Assembly (NCBI GenBank): GCA_002168115.1
Contig: NHCC01000022.1
Span: 163,664 to 215,533, forward strand
DNA length: 51,870 nt
Direction of reading: 5' to 3'
DNA from: Rhodospirillaceae bacterium TMED23
Lineage (GTDB): Bacteria; Pseudomonadota; Alphaproteobacteria; Rhodospirillales; UBA2165
Position numbers and translations under genes: made by a program. How positions within the stretch are numbered: position 1 is the stretch's first letter; each line of letters opens with the position of its first letter. This document shows, piece by piece, positions 21,503 through 29,840 of the stretch. The notes beneath the pieces were generated by a model, which worked only from the letters and a program-made list of their open reading frames with translations, did no database searches and was not told where the DNA came from.

Positions 21503-22557
21503 TGCTTTAATTCATTTTTAGGAAACGATAGTTTATGACTCTTTAGTAAACTGGGTACACGCTCTGGATTTGCTCTTCCCCAACCGCAAACAGTTGAGAT
21601 ACCAAATTCTGGAATGACTTTACGTGCAGCGGATATTCTCTCTTCATTACCTTTCGAGTCATCATAAAATAACAACCCTAAGTAAAGTTCGCATTCACTT
21701 GGCATCTTAAGGTCCGCCAAAGGTGAATAAAAACTATCATCTGTTGCTCCATAGGTACCAGGGAGATGAATAAATTCTACAGTTCGTCCTATATTATCAA
21801 AAATGCCATTTGCAAACTCAACTGACATTGAAAAATTCTCTGGCTTAATTATGTGATCGTCTCCGGGGCTTCCGTAACAGATATGATAACCCAGATCTAC
21901 TTCAGCCGGCACAAGATTACCTATACGTGCTAATTGATCGAATACGTCTTGCTTATAAGTATCTGATCTATTTGGAAAATAATTATTGAAAATCAGAACC
22001 TCTTGGCAGACATCCCATTGTATTGCTAATTTATTATTTGGGATGGTATCAACGATCTTTTGAACATCAACAGCCATTGATTTCTCGTATATTTCGAGAA
22101 AATTATCCCTACCATTTGGACTGATATAATTAAAGGCTGTAGCAAAAGGCGTTGGCAAACTAACTTGGAATTTAATATTATCAGGTATTTTTCTATCATT
22201 TTGTAATTGATTGAATTTTTTAAATGATTTGATTGCATGCTCTGAATAACCTATTGGAAATATGAGATTATTAGTGTCAAGATTATCTTTAAGTTTAAGA
22301 AGAGCTACTTCTCTAATTATTTTACCATCCCATTGTTTAAACTTAAACTTTTCAATGGTTTTATCGTGTTCCATGGCGGGGTGTTGGGATAGCATTTGAC
22401 GTTGAAAGAGAATCCAATTAGTTCGCTCTCCTGTTTCTCCATCTGGAATACGCTTTAAATGACCCTCTAAAGAGTCGCAAATCGAACAGAAAACCTCCTC
22501 TGAAGAATTTAGCGGCACGCTTCCAACCAAATGCGCGAGGGTGTTTAATGTGTTCAT
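21499..22557 (-). CDS. Uncharacterised UROD/MetE-like superfamily protein
   Basis: A 352-residue protein that looks like a stand-alone barrel of the cobalamin-independent methionine synthase/uroporphyrinogen decarboxylase superfamily. Signs are the start LAHLVGSVPLNSSEEVF, the RIPDGETGERTNWILFQRQ segment, the internal FQVSLPTPFATAF strand, AIQWDVCQEVL, VDLGYHICYGSPGDDH and the late STVCGWGRANPERVP, in which a cysteine sits near where MetE holds zinc. I know of no assigned reaction for this subgroup. It starts 4 bases after pheT, so it is probably cotranscribed with pheS-pheT although no functional link is evident. It is convergent with the amidohydrolase, with a 4-base overlap. Confidence 0.65.
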   Translation of the reverse strand: MNTLNTLAHLVGSVPLNSSEEVFCSICDSLEGHLKRIPDGETGERTNWILFQRQMLSQHPAMEHDKTIEKFKFKQWDGKIIREVALLKLKDNLDTNNLIFPIGYSEHAIKSFKKFNQLQNDRKIPDNIKFQVSLPTPFATAFNYISPNGRDNFLEIYEKSMAVDVQKIVDTIPNNKLAIQWDVCQEVLIFNNYFPNRSDTYKQDVFDQLARIGNLVPAEVDLGYHICYGSPGDDHIIKPENFSMSVEFANGIFDNIGRTVEFIHLPGTYGATDDSFYSPLADLKMPSECELYLGLLFYDDSKGNEERISAARKVIPEFGISTVCGWGRANPERVPSLLKSHKLSFPKNELKH

Positions 22558-22561
22558 AAAT

Positions 22562-24964
22562 TTATCCCCTTAAAACACCGCCTGTTTGCTTGGAGACATT
22601 TGATATAATTTTTTTACAGGTATTTTCGATTTCGTCTTCTGTTAAGGTTGCCTCTTTAGGCTGAAATTTAACTGTTATACCTATAGATACATTCCCAGTC
22701 TCTAGAGTTTTCCCCTTAAAAATATCAAATACAGTAACATCGGCAATAAGTTGTCTGTCAGCAATAAATGCAGCTCTCACGACTTGGTCTGCTGTAATTG
22801 CTTCCTCTATTACAAATGCGAAGTCACGCTCCAGAGCTTGGAGGGTTGATATATTGATTGGTGGTCTCGCGTTCACAGCATTTTTTGGTATTGGAGCATT
22901 ATCTAGATAGATCTCGAATGCGACCATTGGAATACTTATATTCATAGCCTTTAGGACAGCTGGGTGAATATCACCAAAATACGCAATAATTTTCTGAGGC
23001 CCTAACTGGAAAGTACCAGATTTTCCTGGATGATACCAAGAAGCCGCTCCTTGCATAACTTGAGGACTAGCCACTGGGCCACCTATTTGATTAAGAACAG
23101 CCAAAACATCAGCCTTAACATCGAATACATCAACATCGCGTGCTGCCTCATTCCAAGTTCGCAACTTTGCTTGTTGGCTTCTAATTCCAGCAGCAACTAT
23201 ATTCTCATCATTTGGATTCTCGCCAGAGAACTGAGGCCCAATTTCAAATAGTGATGTATTGTTATAGCCTTTATCTGAGTTACGACCAATTGCATTAATT
23301 AAATTAGGTAAGATTGATGGACGCATAATATCAAGTTCTGAACTGATCGGATTTACTAGTTCAATATTCTTTGGGGAGCCACCAAACAAATCTGCATGCT
23401 CGGTACTTAAAAATGAGAAGGTTACCGCCTCTGTTAAGCCTCTATGTGCCAATGTTCTTCGCGTTCTTGAGCGACGGTCCTGTGTTAGGTTTATAGCTCC
23501 TTTTGGTAATGAACCTTCTCTTTCTAACGGTACTATTGGAATATTATCAAAGCCATTAATGCGAAGAACCTCCTCGACAAGATCAGCTTCTCCAGCAATA
23601 TCGTATCGCCAAGAGGGAGTAATTGTTTCCCAGCCACCATCTACTTTAGATACTTCAAAGCCGAGTTTTTCAAGTATTTCTTGAGTGCGATCTGGCGCAA
23701 CTTCGACACCGCCAAGCTTTTCGATGCGAGAGTTGGTTAAAAAATATTTTTTTCGCCAATCTGGTTCTTGGCCAACATTAATGATTTTACTGGCTTCACC
23801 ACCACAAATATCAAGTATCATCTGTGTTGCAATTTCAGTTGCATCGTTAAGGAAAGCTGGATCTACACCTCGTTCAAAACGAAAACGTGCATCTGATTGT
23901 AAATTTAATTTACGTCCGGTTGCGGCTGTTCTTACGGGATCAAAATAAGCTGTTTCCAACATGACGTTAATCGTTTTTTTAGAAACACCGGAGTTTTCGC
24001 CACCCATCACGCCTGCTAAAGCTTCGGCATTATGATCATCGGCAATCACTGTCATTTTGTCATCTAAATTATATTCTTTTCCGTCGAGCGCGAGTAATTT
24101 TTCCCCTGCTTGGGCCAATCGAATATTTATATTACCATTTATTTTGTCGGCATCAAAGACATGTAGAGGGCGACAGTGAGCAATAGTCATATAGTTGGTA
24201 ATATCTACCAACGCTGAAATTGGGCGGAGGCCTACTGCTGATATTTTGTCCTTAAGCCATTGGGGGCTCTCCCCATTTTTGACATTCCTAATGTATCTGC
24301 CAGTAAATATTGGACAGGCATCTTTATCAGCATCATTAAAATTAAGATTAACTTTAATTGGGGACTCAAAACCACCCTTAATATCTGGAATTTTTATAGG
24401 TTTTAAAATACCAACACCGGCGGCTGCAAGATCTCGAGCAATTCCATAAATGCCAAGGCAATCGCCACGGTTGGGTGTAATTGCAATATCTATAATTATG
24501 TCTGTTAGACCAAGCGCTTCTGCCGCAGAAGACCCTGTCTCAAGTTTATTAGGCACTTCTATTATACCTTCGTGATCATCGGATAAATTAACTTCACGCT
24601 CGGAGAGCATCATGCCATTAGAAGTTACTCCTCGGATTTTAGTGGTCTTAAGAGTTACATCGAGACCTGGAATATAGCTCCCATTACAAGCAAAAATTCC
24701 TTTCATATCTGATCTAGCATTTGGTGCTCCACATACTACTTCTAGAATTTCTATTCCGGTTTTCACTCTTAGCACCTTTAAACGATCTGCGTCTGGATGT
24801 GGTTTTGCATCTACGATATGGCCAACAACAAAATCTTTTACTAATTGAGTCTGGTCTTCGACTTTCTCAACTTCCAATCCCACCATTGTTAACCAATGCA
24901 AAATTTCATCTAAATTTTTATCAGTATCTATGTATTCTTTGAGCCAACTTAAACTAAATTTCAT
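22562..24964 (-). CDS. pheT: Phenylalanine--tRNA ligase beta subunit
   Basis: Beta subunit of the alpha2-beta2 phenylalanyl-tRNA synthetase. It has the N-terminal MKFSLSWLKEYI, the tRNA-binding (EMAP-like) domain with VVGHIVDAKPHPDADRLKVLRV, the B3/B4 editing domain, a B5 domain with ARFRFERGVDP, and a C-terminal ferredoxin-fold anticodon-binding domain starting near DFAFVIEE. Length 800 residues, normal. Its start overlaps the pheS stop by 4 bases, indicating translational coupling. Confidence 0.98.
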   Translation of the reverse strand: MKFSLSWLKEYIDTDKNLDEILHWLTMVGLEVEKVEDQTQLVKDFVVGHIVDAKPHPDADRLKVLRVKTGIEILEVVCGAPNARSDMKGIFACNGSYIPGLDVTLKTTKIRGVTSNGMMLSEREVNLSDDHEGIIEVPNKLETGSSAAEALGLTDIIIDIAITPNRGDCLGIYGIARDLAAAGVGILKPIKIPDIKGGFESPIKVNLNFNDADKDACPIFTGRYIRNVKNGESPQWLKDKISAVGLRPISALVDITNYMTIAHCRPLHVFDADKINGNINIRLAQAGEKLLALDGKEYNLDDKMTVIADDHNAEALAGVMGGENSGVSKKTINVMLETAYFDPVRTAATGRKLNLQSDARFRFERGVDPAFLNDATEIATQMILDICGGEASKIINVGQEPDWRKKYFLTNSRIEKLGGVEVAPDRTQEILEKLGFEVSKVDGGWETITPSWRYDIAGEADLVEEVLRINGFDNIPIVPLEREGSLPKGAINLTQDRRSRTRRTLAHRGLTEAVTFSFLSTEHADLFGGSPKNIELVNPISSELDIMRPSILPNLINAIGRNSDKGYNNTSLFEIGPQFSGENPNDENIVAAGIRSQQAKLRTWNEAARDVDVFDVKADVLAVLNQIGGPVASPQVMQGAASWYHPGKSGTFQLGPQKIIAYFGDIHPAVLKAMNISIPMVAFEIYLDNAPIPKNAVNARPPINISTLQALERDFAFVIEEAITADQVVRAAFIADRQLIADVTVFDIFKGKTLETGNVSIGITVKFQPKEATLTEDEIENTCKKIISNVSKQTGGVLRG

Positions 24965-26040
24965 AAACTCGCTCTCCCAACCAATGAGGGTATATCAAAA
25001 GGTTGAAAACCATAATGCTTGAGCCAACGCATATCTGAGTCATAAAAAGTTCTTAAATCAGGAATGCCATATTTTAGCATGGCCATTCTTTCGACACCCA
25101 TACCGAATGCAAAGCCTTGAAATTTTTGTGAGTCAATGCCGCAATTTTCAAGTACTCGAGGATTAACCATACCTGAGCCTAAGATTTCTAACCAATCGTC
25201 GCCTTCTCCAATTTTCAGTATACCATTACCAAATGAACAACCAATATCAACTTCTGCTGAAGGTTCGGTAAAAGGGAAATAAGACGGTCGAAAACGTACA
25301 GGTAGATTTTCTATACCAAAGAAAGTTCGGCACATTTCTATTAAACATCCTTTAAGGTGTCCCATATGTGTAGTTTCATCTATTACTAGGCCCTCAATTT
25401 GATGGAACATGGGGGAATGAGTTGCATCATGATCACAGCGATAGGTGCGACCAGGTACTATGATTCGAATAGGAGGCTCATGTTTTTGCATTGTGCGGAT
25501 TTGCACAGGAGACGTATGCGTTCGGAGTACCATACGTTGCCCATCTTTTTCGGCATTAATATAAAACGTATCATGTTCTTGGCGAGCTGGGTGATCGATG
25601 GGAATATTAAGCGCAGTAAAGTTATACCAGTCTTCCTCAATATTTGGTCCTTCCGCTACAGAAAAACCCATTTCACCAAATATTGAGATTAGTTCGTCAG
25701 TAGTCTGACTAATTGGATGAATTGTTCCAAGTTCTTCGGGTCTGGTGGGTAGAGTTACATCTACCCTTTCTTTATGCAACCGCGCATTAAGACTGGTGGT
25801 TTCAAGTTCAACTTTTCTTATCTCGAGTAGATTTGTAATCTCTTGTTTTAAAATATTAAGGTTTTGGCCCATTGACTTGCGTTCTTCAGGCTTCATTTGC
25901 CCAAGGTTTTTCATAAGTGATGTGATCCGGCCCTTTTTTCCGAGAGCAGCAATACGCACTTCCTCTAAAACTTCTAAATTTTCCGCATCATTAATTAAGT
26001 TAGAGAATTCTGATTTTATGACAATTATGTTGTCTATCAT
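24961..26040 (-). CDS. pheS: Phenylalanine--tRNA ligase alpha subunit
   Basis: Catalytic alpha subunit of phenylalanyl-tRNA synthetase, a class II enzyme. An N-terminal coiled-coil arm (about residues 1-90) is followed by the catalytic domain with HPARQEHDTFY, the motif 2 region TYRCDHDATHSPMFHQIEGLV, and motif 3 in GFAFGMGVERMAML. Length 359 residues, normal. It precedes pheT with a 4-base overlap and follows rplT after 90 bases. No Phe-rich leader peptide is seen in that gap. Confidence 0.98.
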   Translation of the reverse strand: MIDNIIVIKSEFSNLINDAENLEVLEEVRIAALGKKGRITSLMKNLGQMKPEERKSMGQNLNILKQEITNLLEIRKVELETTSLNARLHKERVDVTLPTRPEELGTIHPISQTTDELISIFGEMGFSVAEGPNIEEDWYNFTALNIPIDHPARQEHDTFYINAEKDGQRMVLRTHTSPVQIRTMQKHEPPIRIIVPGRTYRCDHDATHSPMFHQIEGLVIDETTHMGHLKGCLIEMCRTFFGIENLPVRFRPSYFPFTEPSAEVDIGCSFGNGILKIGEGDDWLEILGSGMVNPRVLENCGIDSQKFQGFAFGMGVERMAMLKYGIPDLRTFYDSDMRWLKHYGFQPFDIPSLVGRASL

Positions 26041-26071
26041 TTAATCAACCTGAAAAATTTTCTATTAGCCT

Positions 26072-26101
26072 ATAATACAAAAAAGTTGAAGTACCTAACA
26101 A
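26072..26101 (-). promoter_or_regulatory. Possible internal promoter for pheST
   Basis: On the minus strand, TTGTTA (26101-26096), an 18-base spacer, then TATTAT (26077-26072), about 30 bases before pheS. These are 4/6 and 5/6 matches to consensus. Readthrough from rpmI-rplT is equally possible. Confidence 0.3.
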
Positions 26102-26130
26102 GTCCCAAAATTCAAGCTATATTAATCATT

Positions 26131-26496
26131 TTAGGCGGCTTTTTTGAGTGCTGCCTGAGCCTGCTCTACTAAGCTTTTAAATGCCTCAGGTTCATTAATA
26201 GCTATATCTGATAATATTTTCCGGTCTAGATCAATGCCTGCTTCATTTAACCCATTCATGAATTGAGAATAATTGAGACCATGAAGACGTGCACCGGCGT
26301 TTATACGTTGTATCCATAATGAGCGAAAACTTCTTTTTTTTGTTCTACGATCGCGATAAGCGTACTGCAAACCTTTTTCTACACGTTGCTTTGCTATCCG
26401 AAAATTATTTTTTCCTCTACCTCTATAGCCCTTGGCCATTGCGAGTATTTTTTTGCGTCGTGTCCGACTTGCTACTTTTCCTTGCGCTCTTGACAT
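26131..26496 (-). CDS. rplT: 50S ribosomal protein L20
   Basis: L20 binds 23S rRNA early in 50S assembly and, in E. coli, represses its own operon. The sequence shows the basic N-terminal helix [27 protein letters not shown], the [15 protein letters not shown] core, and [23 protein letters not shown]. Length 121 residues. It begins 2 bases after rpmI. The start [11 protein letters not shown] differs a little from the usual M-A/S-R-V-K-R form, but the frame is unambiguous. Confidence 0.97.
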   Translation of the reverse strand: MSRAQGKVASRTRRKKILAMAKGYRGRGKNNFRIAKQRVEKGLQYAYRDRRTKKRSFRSLWIQRINAGARLHGLNYSQFMNGLNEAGIDLDRKILSDIAINEPEAFKSLVEQAQAALKKAA

Positions 26497-26498
26497 TT

Positions 26499-26705
26499 TT
26501 ATTTACCCCTATGGTAAGGCATGAACGATAATATTTTCTTTGCATCAGCATCAGCCATAATCATTGTCCCACGAGTGTTTCTTTTCATTTTTTGGGACCG
26601 TCTTCTGAGAAAATGTTGCTTGCACGCAGGATTGCCTCGAACTTTTCCAGATGCCGTTGTACTAAAGCGCTTTTTTGCACTTGATTTTGTCTTCAATTTT
26701 GGCAT
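26499..26705 (-). CDS. rpmI: 50S ribosomal protein L35
   Basis: Small basic protein of the large subunit. It begins [15 protein letters not shown] and has the family [19 protein letters not shown] segment. Length 68 residues, normal. AAGGA lies 7 bases before the start. In most bacteria infC is immediately upstream; here it is about 2.5 kb away beyond the gapdh-arsJ cassette, so rpmI-rplT must have a promoter of its own in the 244-base divergent gap 26706-26949. Confidence 0.97.
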   Translation of the reverse strand: MPKLKTKSSAKKRFSTTASGKVRGNPACKQHFLRRRSQKMKRNTRGTMIMADADAKKILSFMPYHRGK

Positions 26706-26894
26706 TTCGTTTTCCTTATTTTTTACAACCTTCTATTAAAAAGAGGATTATTGAGTTTTAAAATTTTAATGGCTAGGTATGCCAAGAATTAACTATTCCA
26801 CCAGACCATTAAGAAAGTTCTGGTTTATAGCGACCTACATCAATAAAAGCAAGAGGCTCTGACTTGATTTGGCTTTATTGGAAATATAAATGCA

Positions 26895-26917
26895 TTGTCA
26901 TAAAAATTTCATATAAT
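26895..26917 (+). promoter_or_regulatory. Pho-box-like direct repeat and TATAAT upstream of the gapdh-arsJ cassette
   Basis: TTGTCAT-AAAA-ATTTCAT occupies 26895-26912: two copies resembling the PhoB half-site CTGTCAT (6/7 and 5/7) at the 11-base period of Pho boxes. It is followed directly by ATAATGTCTTACAGG. TATAAT at 26912-26917 overlaps the second copy and has no good -35 partner by ordinary rules. A second possible -10, TATACA, is at 26935-26940. A Pho box normally replaces the -35 element and lies about 10 bases before the -10, and neither candidate -10 sits exactly there. Function is inferred from resemblance and from the downstream arsenate genes. Confidence 0.35.
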
Positions 26918-26949
26918 GTCTTACAGGGGTGTGATATACAAAAAAAATT

Positions 26950-27962
26950 ATGGCCGTGAAAATAGCGATAAATGGTTTTGGAAGAATGGGTCGGCTGGGT
27001 CTGAGGGCGGGCTGGGGGTTGGAAGAGTTACACTTTAGTCATGTTAATGATCCAGCAGGTAATGCCATTCAGGCTGCTCATCTTTTAGAGTTTGACACTG
27101 TACATGGGACCTGGAAGCGTGAAATTTCAGGTCGCGATGGATCTATAAGAGTTCAGGGTCATGATATTACCTATTCTATGGAGGAAAATATCTCAGGCCT
27201 TGATTGGGAAGCGTTAGGTATAGATATTGTTCTTGAATGTTCTGGAAAATATAAAACTCTCGATGATCTTCAAGGCCACATTGATAATGGCGCTAAGAAA
27301 GTTATAGTCTCTGCTCCTGTAAAGTCCCCAAAAGCGTTAAACATAGTGATGGGAGTAAATGATCATTTATATAATCCATCTATTCACGAAATTATTACCG
27401 CAGCCTCATGCACAACTAATTGTCTTGCACCAATAGTAAAAGTAATTATTGAAAATTATGAATTAAGGCATGGTATTATTACCACAATTCATGATGTAAC
27501 TAATACTCAGGTGATAGTAGATGGGTTTCATGAAGATTTAAGACGAGCGCGCTCAGGTATTAATTCACTGATATACCAACAACTACGGGATCTGCCTCAG
27601 CTATTACACAAATATATCCCAAATTAGAGGGAAAGTTAAGCGGAGTTGCAATTAGGGTTCCATTGCTGAATGCCTCTCTTATAGATTGTGTATTTGAATT
27701 AGAAAGAGCCACAACTTCAGGCGAACTCAATGGTTACTTTGAGAGTGCATCTCAAGGTCATTTGAAAAACATACTCGGATATGAGGATCGGCCACTTGTT
27801 TCCAGTGATTTTTTAAATGATCCCAGGTCATCAATTGTTGATGGTCCATCTACAATGATCGTTGATGGAACACAGGCCAAAGTCTTGGCTTGGTATGACA
27901 ACGAATGGGGTTATATGAATAGATTAATAGAATTGGCTCAGAAAGTTGCAATCGAATTCTAG
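26950..27962 (+). pseudogene. ArsJ-associated glyceraldehyde-3-phosphate dehydrogenase, frameshifted
   Basis: Type I GAPDH of the subgroup linked to arsJ, recognised by the N-terminus NGFGRMGRLGLRAGWG, AAHLLEFDTVHGTW and the downstream partner. The catalytic SCTTNC and the NAD fold are intact. The frame breaks at 27571-27575 (CTG ATATA CCA): two extra bases, a TA duplication, shift the frame, and the ORF ends at 27627. Removing two bases restores [20 protein letters not shown], then [13 protein letters not shown], through [13 protein letters not shown] to 27962, giving about 336 residues. Everything else is well kept, so the lesion is recent or is a sequence error. With arsenate the enzyme makes 1-arseno-3-phosphoglycerate, the ArsJ substrate. 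No other gap gene is seen in the window. Confidence 0.85.
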
Positions 27963-29136
27963 TTCACTTAAAAATTATATATTAGTTACCGGAGCTTATT
28001 GGGTTTTTACCTTAAGTGATGGTGCTTTGAGAATGCTGGTTTTGTTGCATTTTTATACACTAGGATATAATGCTCTTCAGATTGCCTTATTATTTTTATT
28101 CTATGAGTTGGCTGGGATTATCACGAACCTAGTGGGTGGCTGGATAGGCTCTAGATTTGGCCTTAAATTAACCTTAATAGTTGGTTTATGTCTGCAGGTT
28201 TTTGCCTTGTCTGCTCTTGCTGGTTTTGATCCCAGTTGGCCAGTTTGGCAGGCTGTGAGTTTCGTGATGACAATGCAAGCATTGTCTGGTGTTGCAAAAG
28301 ACCTGACAAAAATGAGTTCTAAAAGTTTAGTTAAGTTGGTGGTTGCGGATGGGCAGCAGTCAAAATTATTTAAATGGGTTGCTATTTTAACGGGCTCAAA
28401 AAATGCCTTAAAGGGTTTGGGTTTTTTTCTTGGTGGCGGGCTATTATCTTGGGTTGGTTATACCTCGGCTCTTTATCTTATGGCTAGTTCAATCGCCGTT
28501 TCTCTTATTTTTGTTTTAATTACCGAGAATATGGGAAAAACAGCTAAAAAGATCAAATTTTCCGGTGTTTTCTCAAAAAAAGAAAGAATAAATATTCTGT
28601 CAGGGGCTCGATTTTTTCTTTTTGGGGCCAGAGATATTTGGTTTGTCGTTGGTTTACCTCTATTCTTGTCTATTAAATTAGATTGGGCACACTCAGAAAT
28701 TGGGTTTTATATGGCTTGCTGGATTATTGGATATGGTTCGATCCAATCATTAGCCCCAAAATTCGTTGAGGGTAATGCTGAAACATCTCGTATGTGGCTA
28801 ATTATTTTAATGATTATAACCTTGCTAATTACTCTAAGTCTCTATTGGGATTTTTACTCAGTTAATTTTGTCCTAGTTGGGTTGATATTTTTTGGTATTG
28901 CCTTTGCAGTTAATTCATCTATCCATTCCTATCTTATTCTTGATTATTCCGATAGGGACAAAATAGCAATGAATGTGGGTTTTTACTACATGTCTAACGC
29001 TGGAGGACGTTTTTTTGGGACGTTATTCTCAGGACTTTTGTTTCAACTTGGGGGTATTACATATTGCATGATTGGTAGTTTAATATTTCTCGCCTTATCG
29101 TATATTATTTCCTTGGCTCTAAATAAAAACATATAA
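27946..29136 (+). CDS. arsJ: ArsJ organoarsenical efflux permease (MFS)
   Basis: Membrane transporter of the major facilitator superfamily that exports 1-arseno-3-phosphoglycerate, giving arsenate resistance together with GAPDH. The family hallmarks are clear: [71 protein letters not shown] and [19 protein letters not shown]. About 11-12 hydrophobic helices over 396 residues, as expected. The start is TTG 27946, inside the last codons of gapdh (17-base overlap); there is no ATG before residue 29, so a TTG start with coupled translation is likely. No arsR-type regulator is adjacent. Confidence 0.9.
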   Translation: MQSNSSSLKNYILVTGAYWVFTLSDGALRMLVLLHFYTLGYNALQIALLFLFYELAGIITNLVGGWIGSRFGLKLTLIVGLCLQVFALSALAGFDPSWPVWQAVSFVMTMQALSGVAKDLTKMSSKSLVKLVVADGQQSKLFKWVAILTGSKNALKGLGFFLGGGLLSWVGYTSALYLMASSIAVSLIFVLITENMGKTAKKIKFSGVFSKKERINILSGARFFLFGARDIWFVVGLPLFLSIKLDWAHSEIGFYMACWIIGYGSIQSLAPKFVEGNAETSRMWLIILMIITLLITLSLYWDFYSVNFVLVGLIFFGIAFAVNSSIHSYLILDYSDRDKIAMNVGFYYMSNAGGRFFGTLFSGLLFQLGGITYCMIGSLIFLALSYIISLALNKNI

Positions 29137-29146
29137 AAATTTCAAT

Positions 29147-29166
29147 GAAACTTTCAGTTTTTTTTT
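29147..29166 (+). terminator. Candidate rho-independent terminator after arsJ
   Basis: GAAACT-TTC-AGTTTT, a 6-pair AT-rich stem with one G-U pair, is followed by a run of nine T's, starting 10 bases after the arsJ stop and ending just before the convergent infC stop. The stem is weak but the T run and position fit. Confidence 0.4.
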
Positions 29167-29172
29167 ATAATA

Positions 29173-29709
29173 TTATTTTGGTGAGAAAACCATTGTCATT
29201 TGTCGGCCCTCCATCTTTGGAAATTGTTCCACTTTTGCAACTGTCTCCATGTCCTCGCGCACTCTATCCAGTACCTTGCCGCCTAATTCTTGGTGGGCCA
29301 TTTCTCTACCCCTAAAACGCAGTGTAACTTTTACCTTGTCGCCTTCTGCTATAAATTTATTCATGGCTCTTAACTTCACATGATAGTCATGGTCTTCTAT
29401 TCCGGGGCGTATTTTGATCTCTTTTACAACAATAACATTTTGTTTCTTCTTAGCTTCATTTTTTTTCTTTTGAGCCTCATACTTAAATTTACCGTAATCC
29501 AGAATTTTACACACGGGTGGTTCAGCATTTGGTGAGATTGCTACCAAATCTAATCCAGCTTCAAGGGCACGTTCTATAGCTTCTTCTTTGGATACAACTC
29601 CTGCCATTTCTCCATCAGCCAAAACTAGCCTGACATTTTCTGAGTCTATACCTTCGTTAATAGCCGGCCCCTCCTTAGAAGGGGTAGCTTTTTGTGGTGG
29701 GCGTGCGAT
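29173..29709 (-). CDS. infC: Translation initiation factor IF-3 (non-canonical AUC start)
   Basis: IF-3 binds the 30S subunit, prevents premature 50S joining and checks the start codon. The ORF track begins at TTG 29622, which cuts off the conserved N-terminus. Reading upstream in frame gives [21 protein letters not shown] and then [16 protein letters not shown], the expected IF-3 start. There is no ATG, GTG or TTG in this extension before the TAA at 29727-29725. The only well-placed initiator is ATC 29709-29707, 9 bases after AAGGAG. The result is 178 residues, the usual size, with the [22 protein letters not shown] linker and the C-terminal domain intact. AUU or AUC starts in infC are an established autoregulatory feature. 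thrS lies 131 bases upstream. Confidence 0.9.
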   Translation of the reverse strand: MARPPQKATPSKEGPAINEGIDSENVRLVLADGEMAGVVSKEEAIERALEAGLDLVAISPNAEPPVCKILDYGKFKYEAQKKKNEAKKKQNVIVVKEIKIRPGIEDHDYHVKLRAMNKFIAEGDKVKVTLRFRGREMAHQELGGKVLDRVREDMETVAKVEQFPKMEGRQMTMVFSPK

Positions 29710-29724
29710 TCTTTTTTTCTCCTT
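29707..29724 (-). promoter_or_regulatory. infC ribosome-binding site and AUC start codon
   Basis: Minus strand: AAGGAG (29724-29719), nine bases, then ATC (29709-29707). This is the only Shine-Dalgarno/start pair that keeps the whole conserved N-terminus. In E. coli, infC uses AUU and is repressed by IF-3 through rejection of the odd start codon; the same logic is inferred here. Confidence 0.7.
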
Positions 29725-29840
29725 TTAAATTTTACCAAATAACCAGGGATTTATAAACACAAGATTTATTAGAAATCCGCTTAGTGTTTGTGGCCCTTAT
29801 ACTCAAGCTCTTTATCACAAAGATTTGTTTTATAAACAAC

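Noticed and set aside
26912-26917. TATAAT paired with TTGTCA as an ordinary sigma-70 promoter
   Set aside because: The spacer is only 11 bases, too short for a sigma-70 promoter; it was reconsidered as part of a Pho-box-like element.
27663-27962. Independent 99-residue gene
   Set aside because: It is the C-terminal third of the frameshifted GAPDH ([13 protein letters not shown]), not a separate gene.
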